Assembly: GCF_036174265.1 (NCBI RefSeq)
Contig: NZ_CP108055.1
Coordinates: 2,294,001-2,358,000 of the forward strand
Length of the DNA stretch: 64,000 nt
Direction: 5' to 3'
DNA from: Streptomyces sp. NBC_00285
GTDB lineage: Bacteria > Actinomycetota > Actinomycetes > Streptomycetales > Streptomycetaceae
Shown here: positions 16,843 to 26,600 of the stretch, in pieces
Layout of the letters: every line of letters begins with the position of its first letter
Numbering within the stretch: the stretch's first letter is position 1
The notes under the pieces: model-generated
What the model was told of the DNA's origin: nothing
The model's database searches: none
Seen by the model: only the letters and a program-made list of their open reading frames with translations
Position numbers and translations under genes: made by a program

Positions 16843-19148
16843 GCACGGAGCCGGAGCCCACGGAGAAGACCGAGCCGCAGACACGGGGCGAGGCGACGGA
16901 GCCGGAGGGCACGGAGGAGACACCGGGCGCTTCCGCGGAGGAGAGTGCCGACGCGGACGCGACCGGGGATCCTGAGGACGGCGACGCATCGAATGCGGCC
17001 GACACCGAGGGTGTGAGCGGCGATTCCGCCGCCGGCGACGCGGACGGCGCCGCCAAGGCGCAGTTGTCCGAGGCCGAGGCCGAACTCGCGGCGCAGCGGG
17101 TCGAGCGGGAGCGGATCGCGCGGCGGAAGGCCGAGAGGTCGGGGCCCGTCGACAGCGGGGCCGGACTCAGAGGCAAGGCCGCCGACCTCCTCGCGGCCGT
17201 GCGGGCGGTGGAGAGCGGGGCCAAGCCCGTGGCCGCCGTGTTCAGCGAGCCCGAACCACCGCGCAGGCCGGCCCAGGAACCGGCGCGGCCCCGGCCGGTG
17301 TCGGCCGAAGCAGCCGGGAGCCAGGTCGCCGGTTCCGGGGCAGGGCCCGCTCCCGAGGCCGTGGAGGCCGTACGGCGGGTGCTGGTGGAGGGCGGTGCGC
17401 CGGAGGACCTCGCGCCGCAGGTCGCCGCGGTGTTCGGGGAAGCGGCGGACGACGAACTGCGAGCGGATCCCTGGCAGTTGCTGCGGGTCTCCGGCGTACG
17501 GCCCGAGCAGGCCGACGGGTTCGCGCGGGCACTGCTCGGCGCGGAGTGCGAGCCTGACGACGAGCGGCGGGGACGGGCGGTCACCGTCTGGCTCCTGGAG
17601 CAGGCGGCGCTCGCCGGGCACACCGCGCTGGAGATGCCGGCGCTCATCGCCGCGCTGGCCCAGCGGGGCGTGCAGGACGCCGACGCGGCCGTACAGAGCA
17701 CCATCGCCGAGGCCGAGGCCCTGGTTTTCCAGGACGCCCTCGACCCGACCGCACCGGAGCCCGAGGAGAGCGACGAGAACGACCCGGAGGGCGCGGAACG
17801 TCCCGTCCGGATCCTGGTCGGCCTGGAGCGCTACGCCCTCGCGGAGGAGAGCCTCGCCGACGGACTGGCCCGGGTGATCAACTCCGTGCCCAAGGAGGAC
17901 GGTTCGGCGGAGGACTGGCAGCGCGCCGCCGCGTCGGCCAAGGGTGCGGCCGAGCTGATCCGCGCGGTCGCGACGGCCGGTCTGGTCCTGCACACCGGCG
18001 GTGAGGCGTCCCGGGCCGAGCCGGCGGCGCTGCTGGAGGCGGCGCGGAGCCTGGGGCTGCGGGCCTGGGCGGCCACGCACAGCCCACTGGGGCGTGACCT
18101 CTTCGCCGGCCTGCTCACGGCCGGTGGACAGGGCGCCCCCGGTCCGGGCGAGGGCGAACCGCACGACGGCCCCTCAGACGACACCCTGGCCCAGCCCGTC
18201 GCCACCGTCGCCGGTCTCCTCACCGGTGCCGAAGGGCCCGGCCGGGACGCCGACGGGGCGTTCGACCTCGACCTGCTCGTCGTGCTCGACGCGCCTCAGC
18301 TGGATGTCGAGACGGCCGCGCTGCTCGTGGAGTCGTTGCCGGACGGGGCGCGGCTGGTGCTGGGCGGAGACCCGTCGGTGTTGTGGTCGGCGGGTCCCGG
18401 GCGGGTGTTCGCGGATCTGCTCGCCGCACGGATCTGCCCGCAGGTCGCCTCGCGAAGGCCGGATCCCGGGCCGCTGGGCGAGCTGGTCTCGGGCATCGGG
18501 ATCGGCGAACTGAACCAGGTCGAGGCCCCCGGCAAGGAGGTCGTGATCGTGCCGGTGCGGGACGCGGGCGAGGCCGTGCACCGCACAGTGCAGCTGGTCG
18601 CGGACTCGGTGCCCCGGGCGATCGGCGTCCCCGCCGAGGAGACCCTGGTGATCACCCCGGGCCACGGCGGCGCCGCGGGCACCCGCGTGCTCAACGCGGC
18701 CCTGAAGGAACGCCTCAACCCGGGTCCCGGCCGCTTCGGCGGATTCGACCCGGGCGACCGCATCGCCTACTCCCCCGCACCGGGCCGTACCCTGACGGGC
18801 CGCGTGGTGCGGGCTGACGCGGACGGCCTGCACCTGACCTGCGCCGACGAGCCCGTCGTCGTACCGAAGGAGCAGGTGGAGCAGTCCGTCAGGCACGGCT
18901 GGGCGCTGACCGCGCACCAGGCGGTGGGTGGCCGCTGGCCCGCGGTGGTCGCGGTCCTGCCCGGCGACGCCGCCCAGGCCCTCACCCGCCCCTGGGTCTA
19001 CACGGCGTTCGGCAGGGCTGCGCGTCACCTCTCCGTGGTGCACGGCGTGGACCAGGCGCTTCCGCGGGCGGTGGCCGAGATCCCGGCCAAGCCCCGGACG
19101 ACGCGGCTGCCCGTCCTCCTCGCACCGCAGACGCCGACGGCCGGTTGA
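16839..19148 (+). CDS. RecD2-like protein with degenerate ATPase motifs (predicted non-helicase)
   Basis: A 769-residue protein. Residues 1-180 are low complexity (acidic Glu/Thr/Ala, then charged coil). Residues about 190-350 resemble the helix-hairpin-helix part of RecD2 (LLRVSGVRPEQADGFA). From about 380 the RecD2 helicase order is recognisable: TGGEASRAEPAALLEAARSL replaces the P-loop GGPGTGKT, LDAPQLD replaces the DEAS motif, LVLGGDPSVLWSAGPGRVFADLL keeps motif III, and LTAHQAVGGRWPAVV near 690 keeps the C-terminal VHKxQG-like segment. The missing Lys/Thr and Glu imply no ATP hydrolysis. It is coupled to the aldo/keto reductase by a four-base overlap. Role unknown. Confidence 0.75.
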   Translation: MSTEPEPTEKTEPQTRGEATEPEGTEETPGASAEESADADATGDPEDGDASNAADTEGVSGDSAAGDADGAAKAQLSEAEAELAAQRVERERIARRKAERSGPVDSGAGLRGKAADLLAAVRAVESGAKPVAAVFSEPEPPRRPAQEPARPRPVSAEAAGSQVAGSGAGPAPEAVEAVRRVLVEGGAPEDLAPQVAAVFGEAADDELRADPWQLLRVSGVRPEQADGFARALLGAECEPDDERRGRAVTVWLLEQAALAGHTALEMPALIAALAQRGVQDADAAVQSTIAEAEALVFQDALDPTAPEPEESDENDPEGAERPVRILVGLERYALAEESLADGLARVINSVPKEDGSAEDWQRAAASAKGAAELIRAVATAGLVLHTGGEASRAEPAALLEAARSLGLRAWAATHSPLGRDLFAGLLTAGGQGAPGPGEGEPHDGPSDDTLAQPVATVAGLLTGAEGPGRDADGAFDLDLLVVLDAPQLDVETAALLVESLPDGARLVLGGDPSVLWSAGPGRVFADLLAARICPQVASRRPDPGPLGELVSGIGIGELNQVEAPGKEVVIVPVRDAGEAVHRTVQLVADSVPRAIGVPAEETLVITPGHGGAAGTRVLNAALKERLNPGPGRFGGFDPGDRIAYSPAPGRTLTGRVVRADADGLHLTCADEPVVVPKEQVEQSVRHGWALTAHQAVGGRWPAVVAVLPGDAAQALTRPWVYTAFGRAARHLSVVHGVDQALPRAVAEIPAKPRTTRLPVLLAPQTPTAG

Positions 19149-19159
19149 CCCCACCGGAA

Positions 19160-19209
19160 CGAGGGCGGTGGGCCCGGAGAGAGAAGATCCTCCGGGCCCA
19201 CCGCCCTCG
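19160..19209. terminator. Strong bidirectional terminator hairpin
   Basis: A perfect 20-bp stem, CGAGGGCGGTGGGCCCGGAG at 19160-19179 with its complement at 19190-19209, closes a ten-base loop between convergent genes. Confidence 0.8.
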
Positions 19210-19270
19210 CACTCGTCAGTACAGCTGCGTCAGCACACCTGCTTCAGCGCGTCCACCTCAGCACATCCGC

Positions 19271-19978
19271 TCAGCGACGATCCGCGTCCAGCGGTTCCAG
19301 GTCCTCGTCCTCGGTCAGATCCGTGTCGAGATCGTCCTCGAGGTCGGCCTCGTCGGTTTCGTCGTCGGCCTCGTCGTCAAGGTCGTCGTCGAAGACCGCG
19401 CTGACGTCGAAGCGGCACACCACCCGCTCCGCGTCGACCTGCTCGAACGGCGCCTCCAGCCACTCCCCGGGGTCGGCCGTTTCGTCCGCCGCGGTCACCC
19501 ACAGCGTCGAGTCGCCCTCCTCCAGACCGAACTCCTTGTGCCGGGAGGCGATCTCGTCGGGCTCGAACTCGCCGAACAGCACCCCCAGCGCACCGTGCAC
19601 CGTGCTGGAGGCCTCCGCGCCGAGACCGTCGTCGGCCGCCTCGACCCGCTGGGCCTGCGCCATCAGCCGCTGCGGTTCCGCCACGGCGTAGTCACGGCGG
19701 ATCAGCACGCTCAGCGCGCTCGGCTCCTCGGGGCCGGTGTACGGCGGGGCGTCCTCGGCGCCGGGGATCTCGAAGGGGGTGACCTCGTCGTAGCGGTCGT
19801 AGAGCAGCTCGTCGTACACCTCGGCGGCCGCGGCCAGTTCGTTGAAGGCCTCGTAGACGGCGGGGTCGTCCTCCCCCGACCTCCGTTCGACCGCGGCCAG
19901 GTGGCGGTCGAGCGCGGTCTTGACCGCCTCGGCGGCGGCACGTACCTCGGCAGCGGTGGGCTGCACAGCATCAGACAT
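19271..19978 (-). CDS. Conserved hypothetical protein with acidic C-terminus
   Basis: A 235-residue protein I do not recognise functionally. The first 190 residues look globular and mostly helical (ALDRHLAAVERRSGEDDPAVYEAFNELAAAAEVYDELLYDRYDEVTPFEIPG). The last 40 are almost entirely Asp/Glu with Leu, a disordered polyanion. ATG 19978 is chosen because it starts the conserved MSDAVQPTAAEV segment. It faces the DUF5703 gene divergently across 47 bases. Confidence 0.8.
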   Translation of the reverse strand: MSDAVQPTAAEVRAAAEAVKTALDRHLAAVERRSGEDDPAVYEAFNELAAAAEVYDELLYDRYDEVTPFEIPGAEDAPPYTGPEEPSALSVLIRRDYAVAEPQRLMAQAQRVEAADDGLGAEASSTVHGALGVLFGEFEPDEIASRHKEFGLEEGDSTLWVTAADETADPGEWLEAPFEQVDAERVVCRFDVSAVFDDDLDDEADDETDEADLEDDLDTDLTEDEDLEPLDADRR

Positions 19979-20025
19979 AGAGCAGACGCTATCCGTACCG
20001 GGCCCCGGCCCGCACAATAGATGCG

Positions 20026-20214
20026 ATGCCGGAATACGAATTTGCCGACGTGTACGTGCCGCGGGGGGTATCCCGCAAGGACGCCACACGTCTGCTGACG
20101 GACCATGCCGAGTACGGACACTGGGAGTTGGACCGACTGAGCCTGATGCGCGATGGCAGCCGCAGGGTGCGGCTGCGCCGGCGGATCATCCGCCAGGTGC
20201 GGGCCACGTGGTGA
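20026..20214 (+). CDS. DUF5703 family small protein
   Basis: A 62-residue basic protein, MPEYEFADVYVPRGVSRKDA in its first 20 residues, ending in an Arg-rich segment. It matches the short DUF5703 family conserved across Streptomyces next to the chaplin locus. No ribosome site is visible and an AT-rich CACAATAG lies just upstream of the ATG, so the mRNA may be leaderless. Function unknown. Confidence 0.75.
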   Translation: MPEYEFADVYVPRGVSRKDATRLLTDHAEYGHWELDRLSLMRDGSRRVRLRRRIIRQVRATW

Positions 20215-20224
20215 GGCACGACGA

Positions 20225-20260
20225 ACGGAGCGGGCCCCGCCACGACGGGGCCCGCTCCGT
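20225..20260. terminator. Bidirectional terminator hairpin
   Basis: ACGGAGCGGGCCCCG at 20225-20239 pairs perfectly with 20246-20260 around a six-base loop, between the DUF5703 gene and the long chaplin gene. Confidence 0.8.
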
Positions 20261-20302
20261 TTCACTCGCCGCGCCCCCTGCGGGGGCACGCGGCGCGCGG
20301 CC

Positions 20303-21154
20303 CTAGGCCGAGGCGCGCGCCTTGCGGTAGAGGACCGCGCCCGCCAGCAGCGCACCGGCGCCGACCGGGAGCACCAGGCCGATCGGCAGGTCACTTCCGG
20401 TGTGTGCGAGTTCCGCGCTGCCCAGGGGCTGGCTGACGGTCTGGGTGCCGGGGTGGTTGCCGTGGGTGCCGCCGCCCGGAGTGCCGGGGACGGACGGGGT
20501 AACCGGAGAACCGGGGGGACCGGGCTCCACGGGGTTTGCGGGGTTGCCCGGGATTCCGGGGTGCCCCGGGTTGCCGGGCGGGATGTTCCGGCTGCCGCCG
20601 GGCGGGGTGTGGTGACCGCCGCCGGAGCCGTTGCCGCAGTCGTTGCCCATCGCGGGGTTGCCGATGCCGATGACGTCGACGCTGTTGCCGCAGACGTTCA
20701 CGGGGGCGTCGATCGGTACCTCGACGTGGTTGCCCGAGCCCACTCCGGGCGAACCGCCGGTGTGTCCGCCGGCGTGCGCGCCCCCTGAGCCGCCCGAGCC
20801 CCCTGAACCGCCGTGGCCGGCGTGGCCGGCGTGTCCGCCGTGCCCGTGACCGCCCTGGCTGCCGTGACTTCCCGGGCCGCCCGAGCCGCCGTATCCGCCG
20901 TGCGACCCGCCGCTCTTGTTGGCACAGCTGTTGCCCATGGCGGGGTTGAGGACCCCGACGACGTCCACGGTGTTGCCGCAGGCGTTCACCGGCGCGTGCA
21001 CCGGCGCCGACACGGTGTTGCCCGACAGCACGCCGGGTGAGTTCACGCTTGATCCGCTCGCGCCCGAGTCGGCGTGGGCGGCTCCTCCCGCGGCGGCGAT
21101 CACGCCGGTCGCGGCCGCCACTGTCATCAGGCCCTTGCGGGTGACTTGTCGCAT
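20303..21154 (-). CDS. chpC: Long chaplin with sortase signal (ChpC-like)
   Basis: A 283-residue cell-surface protein. A signal peptide (residues 1-28, ending AAHA-DS) precedes two chaplin domains: NSPGVLSGNTVSAPVHAPVN-type at about 37-79 and VGSGNHVEVPIDAPVNVCG-type at about 127-170, each with two Cys and the NACGN/NVCGN and NPAMGN motifs. Between and after them are Gly/Ser/His-rich and Pro/Gly-rich linkers of about 45 and 65 residues. The C-terminus has the sortase motif LAHTG, a hydrophobic helix and a basic tail (YRKARASA). Long chaplins anchor the hydrophobic amyloid sheath of aerial hyphae. The chpC name rests on its position next to chpH. Confidence 0.9.
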   Translation of the reverse strand: MRQVTRKGLMTVAAATGVIAAAGGAAHADSGASGSSVNSPGVLSGNTVSAPVHAPVNACGNTVDVVGVLNPAMGNSCANKSGGSHGGYGGSGGPGSHGSQGGHGHGGHAGHAGHGGSGGSGGSGGAHAGGHTGGSPGVGSGNHVEVPIDAPVNVCGNSVDVIGIGNPAMGNDCGNGSGGGHHTPPGGSRNIPPGNPGHPGIPGNPANPVEPGPPGSPVTPSVPGTPGGGTHGNHPGTQTVSQPLGSAELAHTGSDLPIGLVLPVGAGALLAGAVLYRKARASA

Positions 21155-21230
21155 GTGCTGAATCCCTGCCTTCGACGTTGTCTGGAAATGCCGCTGCTGC
21201 GCGGCTCTTCTCCCCTTCGAAAAGGCCGGT

Positions 21231-21265
21231 CGGCCCCGGAGCGCATGGCACGCGCTCCGGGGCCG
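21231..21265 (-). terminator. Terminator between chpH and the long chaplin gene
   Basis: CGGCCCCGGAGCGC at 21231-21244 pairs perfectly with GCGCTCCGGGGCCG at 21252-21265 (loop seven bases), just past the chpH stop. Confidence 0.7.
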
Positions 21266-21303
21266 ACAGACTCAACCCTGTTAACTAAGGGCGAGGCACA
21301 ACG

Positions 21304-21537
21304 TCACTTGTTGATGCAGGTGTTGCCGAAGGCGGGGTTCAGCAAGCCGATCACGGAGACCGTGTTGCCGCAGACGTTCACGGGGACGTGAACAGGCACC
21401 TGCACGACGTTGCCGGACAGCACGCCCGGGGAACCGATGGCGGCACCCTGGGCACCGGCGTCGGCGACGGCAAGGCCGGCACCCGCGAGAACCAGACCAC
21501 CGGTGGCAGCCGCAGCGGCGACGATCTTCTTGATCAT
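21304..21537 (-). CDS. chpH: Short chaplin ChpH
   Basis: A 77-residue secreted amyloid-forming surfactant. Residues 1-26 are the signal peptide (MIKKIVAAAAATGGLVLAGA, cleavage after AVA). The rest is a single chaplin domain, GSPGVLSGNVVQVPVHVPVN in its first half, with two Cys (NVCGN and GNTCINK) that form the intramolecular disulfide. It lacks a cell-wall anchor. Together with the neighbouring long chaplin it coats aerial hyphae and spores. ATG 21537 has an AAGGAGG ribosome site, and a stable hairpin lies in its leader. Confidence 0.95.
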   Translation of the reverse strand: MIKKIVAAAAATGGLVLAGAGLAVADAGAQGAAIGSPGVLSGNVVQVPVHVPVNVCGNTVSVIGLLNPAFGNTCINK

Positions 21538-21555
21538 TATTCCTCCTTGTTGGCA

Positions 21556-21581
21556 ATGCGATCCCAAGCAGCGGATCGCAT
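21556..21581 (-). promoter_or_regulatory. Leader hairpin of chpH
   Basis: ATGCGATCC at 21556-21564 and GGATCGCAT at 21573-21581 form a perfect 9-bp stem in the untranslated leader of chpH, ending eight bases before the AAGGAGG ribosome site. The region above it (to 21673) is unusually AT-rich and should hold the promoter. Whether the hairpin regulates or only stabilises the mRNA is unknown. Confidence 0.5.
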
Positions 21582-21673
21582 CACCTGTAACGAGGAGGGA
21601 GTAATGGAGCTACGAGCTTATGAGCGCATTCACTCTTCTCAGTCAGTTCCGTACAGGTTGCCGATTACGGAGG

Positions 21674-22999
21674 TCACGACGCGTCGATGAAACGGTCGAG
21701 AACGCGCACGCCGAACTTCAGGCCGTCCACCGGCACCCGCTCGTCGACACCGTGGAACATGCCGGCGAAGTCCAGCTCCGGGGGCAGCTTGAGCGGCGCG
21801 AAGCCGAAGCCGCGGATACCCAGCTCGTCGAAGGACTTCGCGTCGGTGCCGCCGGAGAGCATGTACGGGACGGCCTTGGCGGCCGGGTCCTCCGCGACCA
21901 GCGCGGACTGCATGGCGTCCACGAGCGCGCCGTCGAAGGTGGTCTCGACGGCCTTGTCGGAGTGCACGTCCTCGCGCCTGACCTTGGGGCCGAGGATCTT
22001 GTCGAGGTCGGCGAGGAACTCCTCCTCGAAGCCGGGCAGGAAGCGCCCGTCGACGTGCGCGGTGGCCTCGCCCGGGATGACGTTGACCTTGTAGCCGGCG
22101 CCGAGCTGGGTGGGATTGGCCGTGTTGCTGAGGGTCGCGCCGATGAGCTTGGCGATGCCGCCGAGCCGGGCGAGCGTGCCCTCCATGTCCTCCGGGTCCA
22201 GCTCGGTGCCGAGCGCGTCGCCGAGTTCGTCGAGGAAGGCCCGGGTGGTCTTGGTGACCCGCACCGGGAACTTGTGGCGCCCGAGCCGCGCGACGGCCTC
22301 GGACAGTTCGGTGATGGCGTTGTCCCGGTGGATCATCGACCCGTGCCCGGCGGTGCCGGCCACCGTCAGCTTCATCCAGTGCATGCCCTTCTCGGCCGTC
22401 TGGATCAGGTAGAGCCTGCGCTGCTCGTTGACCGTGAAGGAGAAGCCGCCCACCTCGCTGATCGCCTCGGTCACACCCTCGAAGAGGTCGGGATGGTTGT
22501 CGACGAGGTGCCGGGCGCCGAACGTGCCGCCCGCCTCCTCGTCGGCGAGGAACGCGAGGACGATGTCCCGGGGCGGCCTGCGTCCGCTGCGCAGCCGGTC
22601 GCGGACGACCGCCAGGGTCATCGCGTCCATGTCCTTCATGTCGACTGCGCCACGCCCCCACACGCACCCGTCGGCGACCTCACCGGAGAACGGGTCGTGG
22701 GTCCAGTCCTGCGCGTTGGCCGGGACGACGTCGAGGTGGCCGTGGATCAGCAGCGCGGGCCGGGACGGGTCCTCGCCCGCGATCCGGGCGACCGTGGAGG
22801 CGCGGCCGGGGTGCGACTCGTAGATCTGCGGGTCGAGACCCACCTCGGCGAGCTTTTCCGCGACCCACTCGGCCGCCTTGCGCTCGCCCGGGCCGGAGTG
22901 GTCGCCGTAGTTGCTGGTGTCGAACCGGATCAGCTCGCGGCACAGGTCCACGACCTCGTCCTCGCCGGCGACGCTCCTGCCAGTGTCGGTCTCGCTCAC
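21674..22999 (-). CDS. M20 family metallopeptidase (ArgE/DapE/CPG2-like)
   Basis: A 441-residue cytoplasmic di-zinc hydrolase. Metal and catalytic motifs appear in order: LLIHGHLDVVP (His, Asp), WGRGAVDMKDM (bridging Asp), FLADEEAGG (catalytic Glu and ligand), and MFHGVDERVP near the end (His). A dimerisation domain with AGTAGHGSMIH lies between. GTG 22999 is used because GGGAGGAAA precedes it; an in-frame ATG at 23020 lies upstream of that site. The peptide or acyl-amino-acid substrate is not inferable. Confidence 0.92.
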   Translation of the reverse strand: MSETDTGRSVAGEDEVVDLCRELIRFDTSNYGDHSGPGERKAAEWVAEKLAEVGLDPQIYESHPGRASTVARIAGEDPSRPALLIHGHLDVVPANAQDWTHDPFSGEVADGCVWGRGAVDMKDMDAMTLAVVRDRLRSGRRPPRDIVLAFLADEEAGGTFGARHLVDNHPDLFEGVTEAISEVGGFSFTVNEQRRLYLIQTAEKGMHWMKLTVAGTAGHGSMIHRDNAITELSEAVARLGRHKFPVRVTKTTRAFLDELGDALGTELDPEDMEGTLARLGGIAKLIGATLSNTANPTQLGAGYKVNVIPGEATAHVDGRFLPGFEEEFLADLDKILGPKVRREDVHSDKAVETTFDGALVDAMQSALVAEDPAAKAVPYMLSGGTDAKSFDELGIRGFGFAPLKLPPELDFAGMFHGVDERVPVDGLKFGVRVLDRFIDAS

Positions 23000-23198
23000 G
23001 GTGTTTCCTCCCGCTGTCACTGCTGGTGGTTCCCCTCATCCTCTCCCCGCCACCCGGTCCGCCCCAAGACCGGGTCCGGCCCGTCACACGCCGTTCACGC
23101 GAGCCCCGGGACGGGAACAGGGGGTGATCGGACCCCTTCGAAAGCCTGGTAATGTTTCCTTCGTCGCTGCGGGTGAAACCTCGTGCGACAAACACCTT

Positions 23199-23286
23199 GT
23201 CCGGGTGGCGGAATGGCAGACGCGCTAGCTTGAGGTGCTAGTGCCCTTTATCGGGCGTGGGGGTTCAAGTCCCCCCTCGGACACCA
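23199..23286 (+). tRNA. tRNA-Leu (anticodon GAG)
   Basis: An 88-nt class II tRNA. The acceptor GTCCGGG pairs with CTCGGAC (one G-T), followed by A and an encoded CCA. The anticodon stem CTAGC/GCTAG encloses the loop TTGAGGT, giving anticodon GAG for CTC/CTT. The long variable arm (GTGCCCTTTATCGGGCGT) and the T loop GTTCAAGTC fit leucine. TAATGT at about 23152 may be part of its promoter. Confidence 0.97.
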
Positions 23287-23289
23287 GCC

Positions 23290-23322
23290 GAATCCCCCGG
23301 CCGCTCAGCGGCCGGGGGATTC
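23290..23322 (+). terminator. tRNA terminator hairpin
   Basis: GAATCCCCCGGCCGC at 23290-23304 pairs perfectly with 23308-23322 around a three-base loop, four bases after the tRNA CCA end. Confidence 0.8.
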
Positions 23323-23606
23323 GTCGTGCAACGGCGCACGGCCTGAGAGTGTTCATGGACGCGTCGATTCCCCTTCGCTCGCCGTATGTGGGGCATCTCT
23401 CGCTGGGTGTGAAGATCACCAGGTCAAAGGCGTGCGCTGGGTGCGCTCACGGCGCCGGACGGCCTTCCCAAGTGGCCGTTTCGGGGGGATGAGCCTAGCG
23501 TCGTACTAAAATTTCCGGCTTGTTACGAGCTGGAGCCGGACAACCCCAGGCAGACCTGCGGCCCGCCAGCGCCCCGGAGGCCTCCGGGATCGAGACGCGA
23601 GGACCG

Positions 23607-26600
23607 ATGGCAGCCACACACGAGAGCAATGCTCTCGGCTTGCTCAAGGACGAGTTCAGCGCAGAGATCCGCGAACAGTTCGGTGACACCGCCCGCTTCT
23701 CCGGGGCCCCCGCCGCCTCCCCCCGCACCCTCGTCGACGTCTTCGACGCGTCCGTCCGGTCCTACCCCGACGAGCTCGCCCTCGACGACGGGACGGCCCG
23801 GCTCACCTACCGCGCCCTGGCTGTGGAGGTGGAGCGGCTACGGCTGCGGCTCTCCGAGGCCGGGGTCGGGCTCGGCGACCGGGTGGGCGTCCGGGTTCCG
23901 TCCGGCACCAACGACCTCTACGTCGCGATCCTCGCCGTGCTGGCCGCGGGTGCCGCGTACGTCCCCGTGGACGCCGAGGACCCCGACGAGCGGGCCGAGC
24001 TGGTGTTCGGGGAGGCGGAGGTCCGGGCCGTGGTCGGCGCCGGGCACGCACTGACCGTCAACGGGCGCGCCGACTCCCCCGCCGCCCGGCCCGGCATCGA
24101 GCACGACGCGTGGATCATCTTCACCTCCGGCTCCACCGGCAGGCCCAAGGGTGTGGCCGTCTCGCACCGCAGCGCCGCCGCGTTCGTGGACGCCGAGGCC
24201 GCGCTGTTCCTCACCGACGACCCCATCGGTCCCGGTGACAGGGTCATGGCGGGGCTGTCGGTCGCCTTCGACGCGTCCTGCGAGGAGATGTGGCTGGCGT
24301 GGCGGTACGGGGCCTGTCTGGTGCCGGTGCCGCGGTCACAGGTCAGAAGCGGCGCCGACCTCGGGCCCTGGCTGGTCGAGCAGGAGATCACCGTCGTGTC
24401 GACGGTGCCGACGCTCGCCTCGCTGTGGGAGCCCGAGGCCCTCAACGACGTACGGCTGCTGATCTTCGGCGGTGAGGCGTGCCCGCCCGAGCTGGTGCAG
24501 CGGCTGGTGACGGAGGGGCGCGAGGTGTGGAACACCTACGGGCCCACCGAGGCGACCGTCGTGGCGTGTGCCTCGCTGATGAGCGGCGAGGAGCCGATCC
24601 GGATCGGACTGCCGCTGGACGGCTGGGAGCTGGCCGTCGTCGACGAGGCCGGGGATCCCGTGCCGATGGGCGCGAGCGGGCAGCTGGTGATCGGCGGGGT
24701 CGGGCTCGCCCGGTACCTGGACGCCGAGAAGGACGCGGAGAAGTACGCGCCGCTCAAGTCGCTGGGCTGGGAGCGGGCGTACCGCAGCGGTGACCTCGTG
24801 CAGGCGGAGCCCGAGGGGCTGGTGTTCCTGGGGCGGGCCGACGAGCAGATCAAGCTCGGTGGCCGGCGGATCGAACTCGGCGAGGTCGATGCCGCGCTGC
24901 AGGCGCTGCCGGGGGTCGCGGGAGCGGCTGCCGCCGTGCGCACCGCCCGCAGCGGCAACCAGCTCCTCGTCGGCTACGTCGTCACGCAGGACGGCTGGGA
25001 CCACGCGGCCGCCGTCGCGAAGCTGCGCGCCGAACTGCCCGCCGCACTCGTGCCGTTGCTCGCCCCCGTCGAGGACCTGCCGACCAGGACCTCCGGCAAG
25101 GTGGACCGGGGCGCGCTGCCCTGGCCCCTGGAGGGGCTCGGAACCAGCGGCCCCGCCGAGGAGCTGTACGGTACCGAGGCCTGGCTCGCCGAGCAGTGGG
25201 CGGAAGTCCTCGGCATCCCGGTGACCAGTGCCCGTGAGGACTTCTTCGCGGTCGGCGGCAGCAGTCTGGCCGCCGCCCAGTTGACCACCCGGCTGCGCAC
25301 CCGGTACCCGAGCGCGGCCGTCCTCGACATCTACCAGCAGCCCACGCTGCGGAAGTTGGCCCGCCATCTGGAGGAGTCCTCCCAGGGCGACGGGACGACG
25401 CGGGTGATCGCACCCGTGCCCCGCAGCGCCCAGGTGATCCAGCTCCTCGTCCTGGTCCCGCTGTTCACCCTCATGGGGCTGCGCTGGCTGGTGCCGCTGG
25501 CCGCGCTCGGCAACGTCCTGCCGTACTCCTGGCTGCCCAGCACCTCATGGTGGCTGGTCGGTGCCGGGGCGCTGCTGCTGTTCAGCCCGCCCGGACGGCT
25601 CGCGATCGCCGCGGGCGGGGCACGGCTGCTGCTGCGCGGTGTCCAGCCGGGCCGTTACGCCCGCGGCGGCAGCGTCCACCTGCGGCTGTGGACGGCCGAG
25701 CGGCTGGCCGAGTTCATCGGGGCGACCTCGCTGACCGGCTCCTGGCTGGAGCGGTACGCGCGGGCGCTCGGTTCGAAGATCGGTCCGGACGTGGACCTGC
25801 ACTCGTTGCCGCCGGTGACGGGCATGCTCAGGCTGGGACGGGGCGCCGCCGTGGAGTCCGAGGTGGACCTGTCCGGCTGGTGGCTGGACGGCGACCGGCT
25901 GGAGATCGGCGCGGTCAGGGTGGGCGCTCACGCCGTGGTCGGCACGCGCAGCATGCTCTTCCCGGGTGCCCGGGTCGGCAAGCGGGCCGAGGTGGCGCCG
26001 GGGTCTGCGGTCACCGGCCAGATCCCGACCGGTCAGCGCTGGGCGGGTGCGCCCGCGGTCAAGCTCGGCAAGGCCAAGCGCAACTGGCCGAAGGAACGGC
26101 CGGTGCGGGGCACGTACTGGCGGGTGATGTACGGCATCACCGGCCTCGCGCTGACTCTGCTGCCGGTGCTGGCGGGTGGCGCGGCCTTCCTGGTGGCCCG
26201 TCCGTTCCTGGCCGGGGGCTCTCCCCTGACGGGTGCCTTCCTCGCCCTCGTCCCGGCGACGCTGGCCTTCGGTCTCGCGTACGCGCTGCTGCTCCTGGTC
26301 GGCGTCCGTCTGCTGAGCCTGGGGCTGCGCGAGGGGACGTATCCGACGCACAGCCGGATCGGGTGGCAGGCGTGGACCGTGACGCAGCTGATGGACCTCT
26401 CGCGCGAGACGCTTTTCCCGCTGTACGCCGGGCTGGTCACGCCGGTGTGGCTGCGGCTGCTCGGGATGCGGATCGGGCGGGGCGCCGAGGTGTCGACCGT
26501 GCTCGCGCTGCCGAGCCTGACGACGGTCGGCGAGGGCGCGTTCCTGGCCGACGACACGCTGACCGCGCCGTACGAGCTGGGGGGCGGCTGGGTGCGGATA

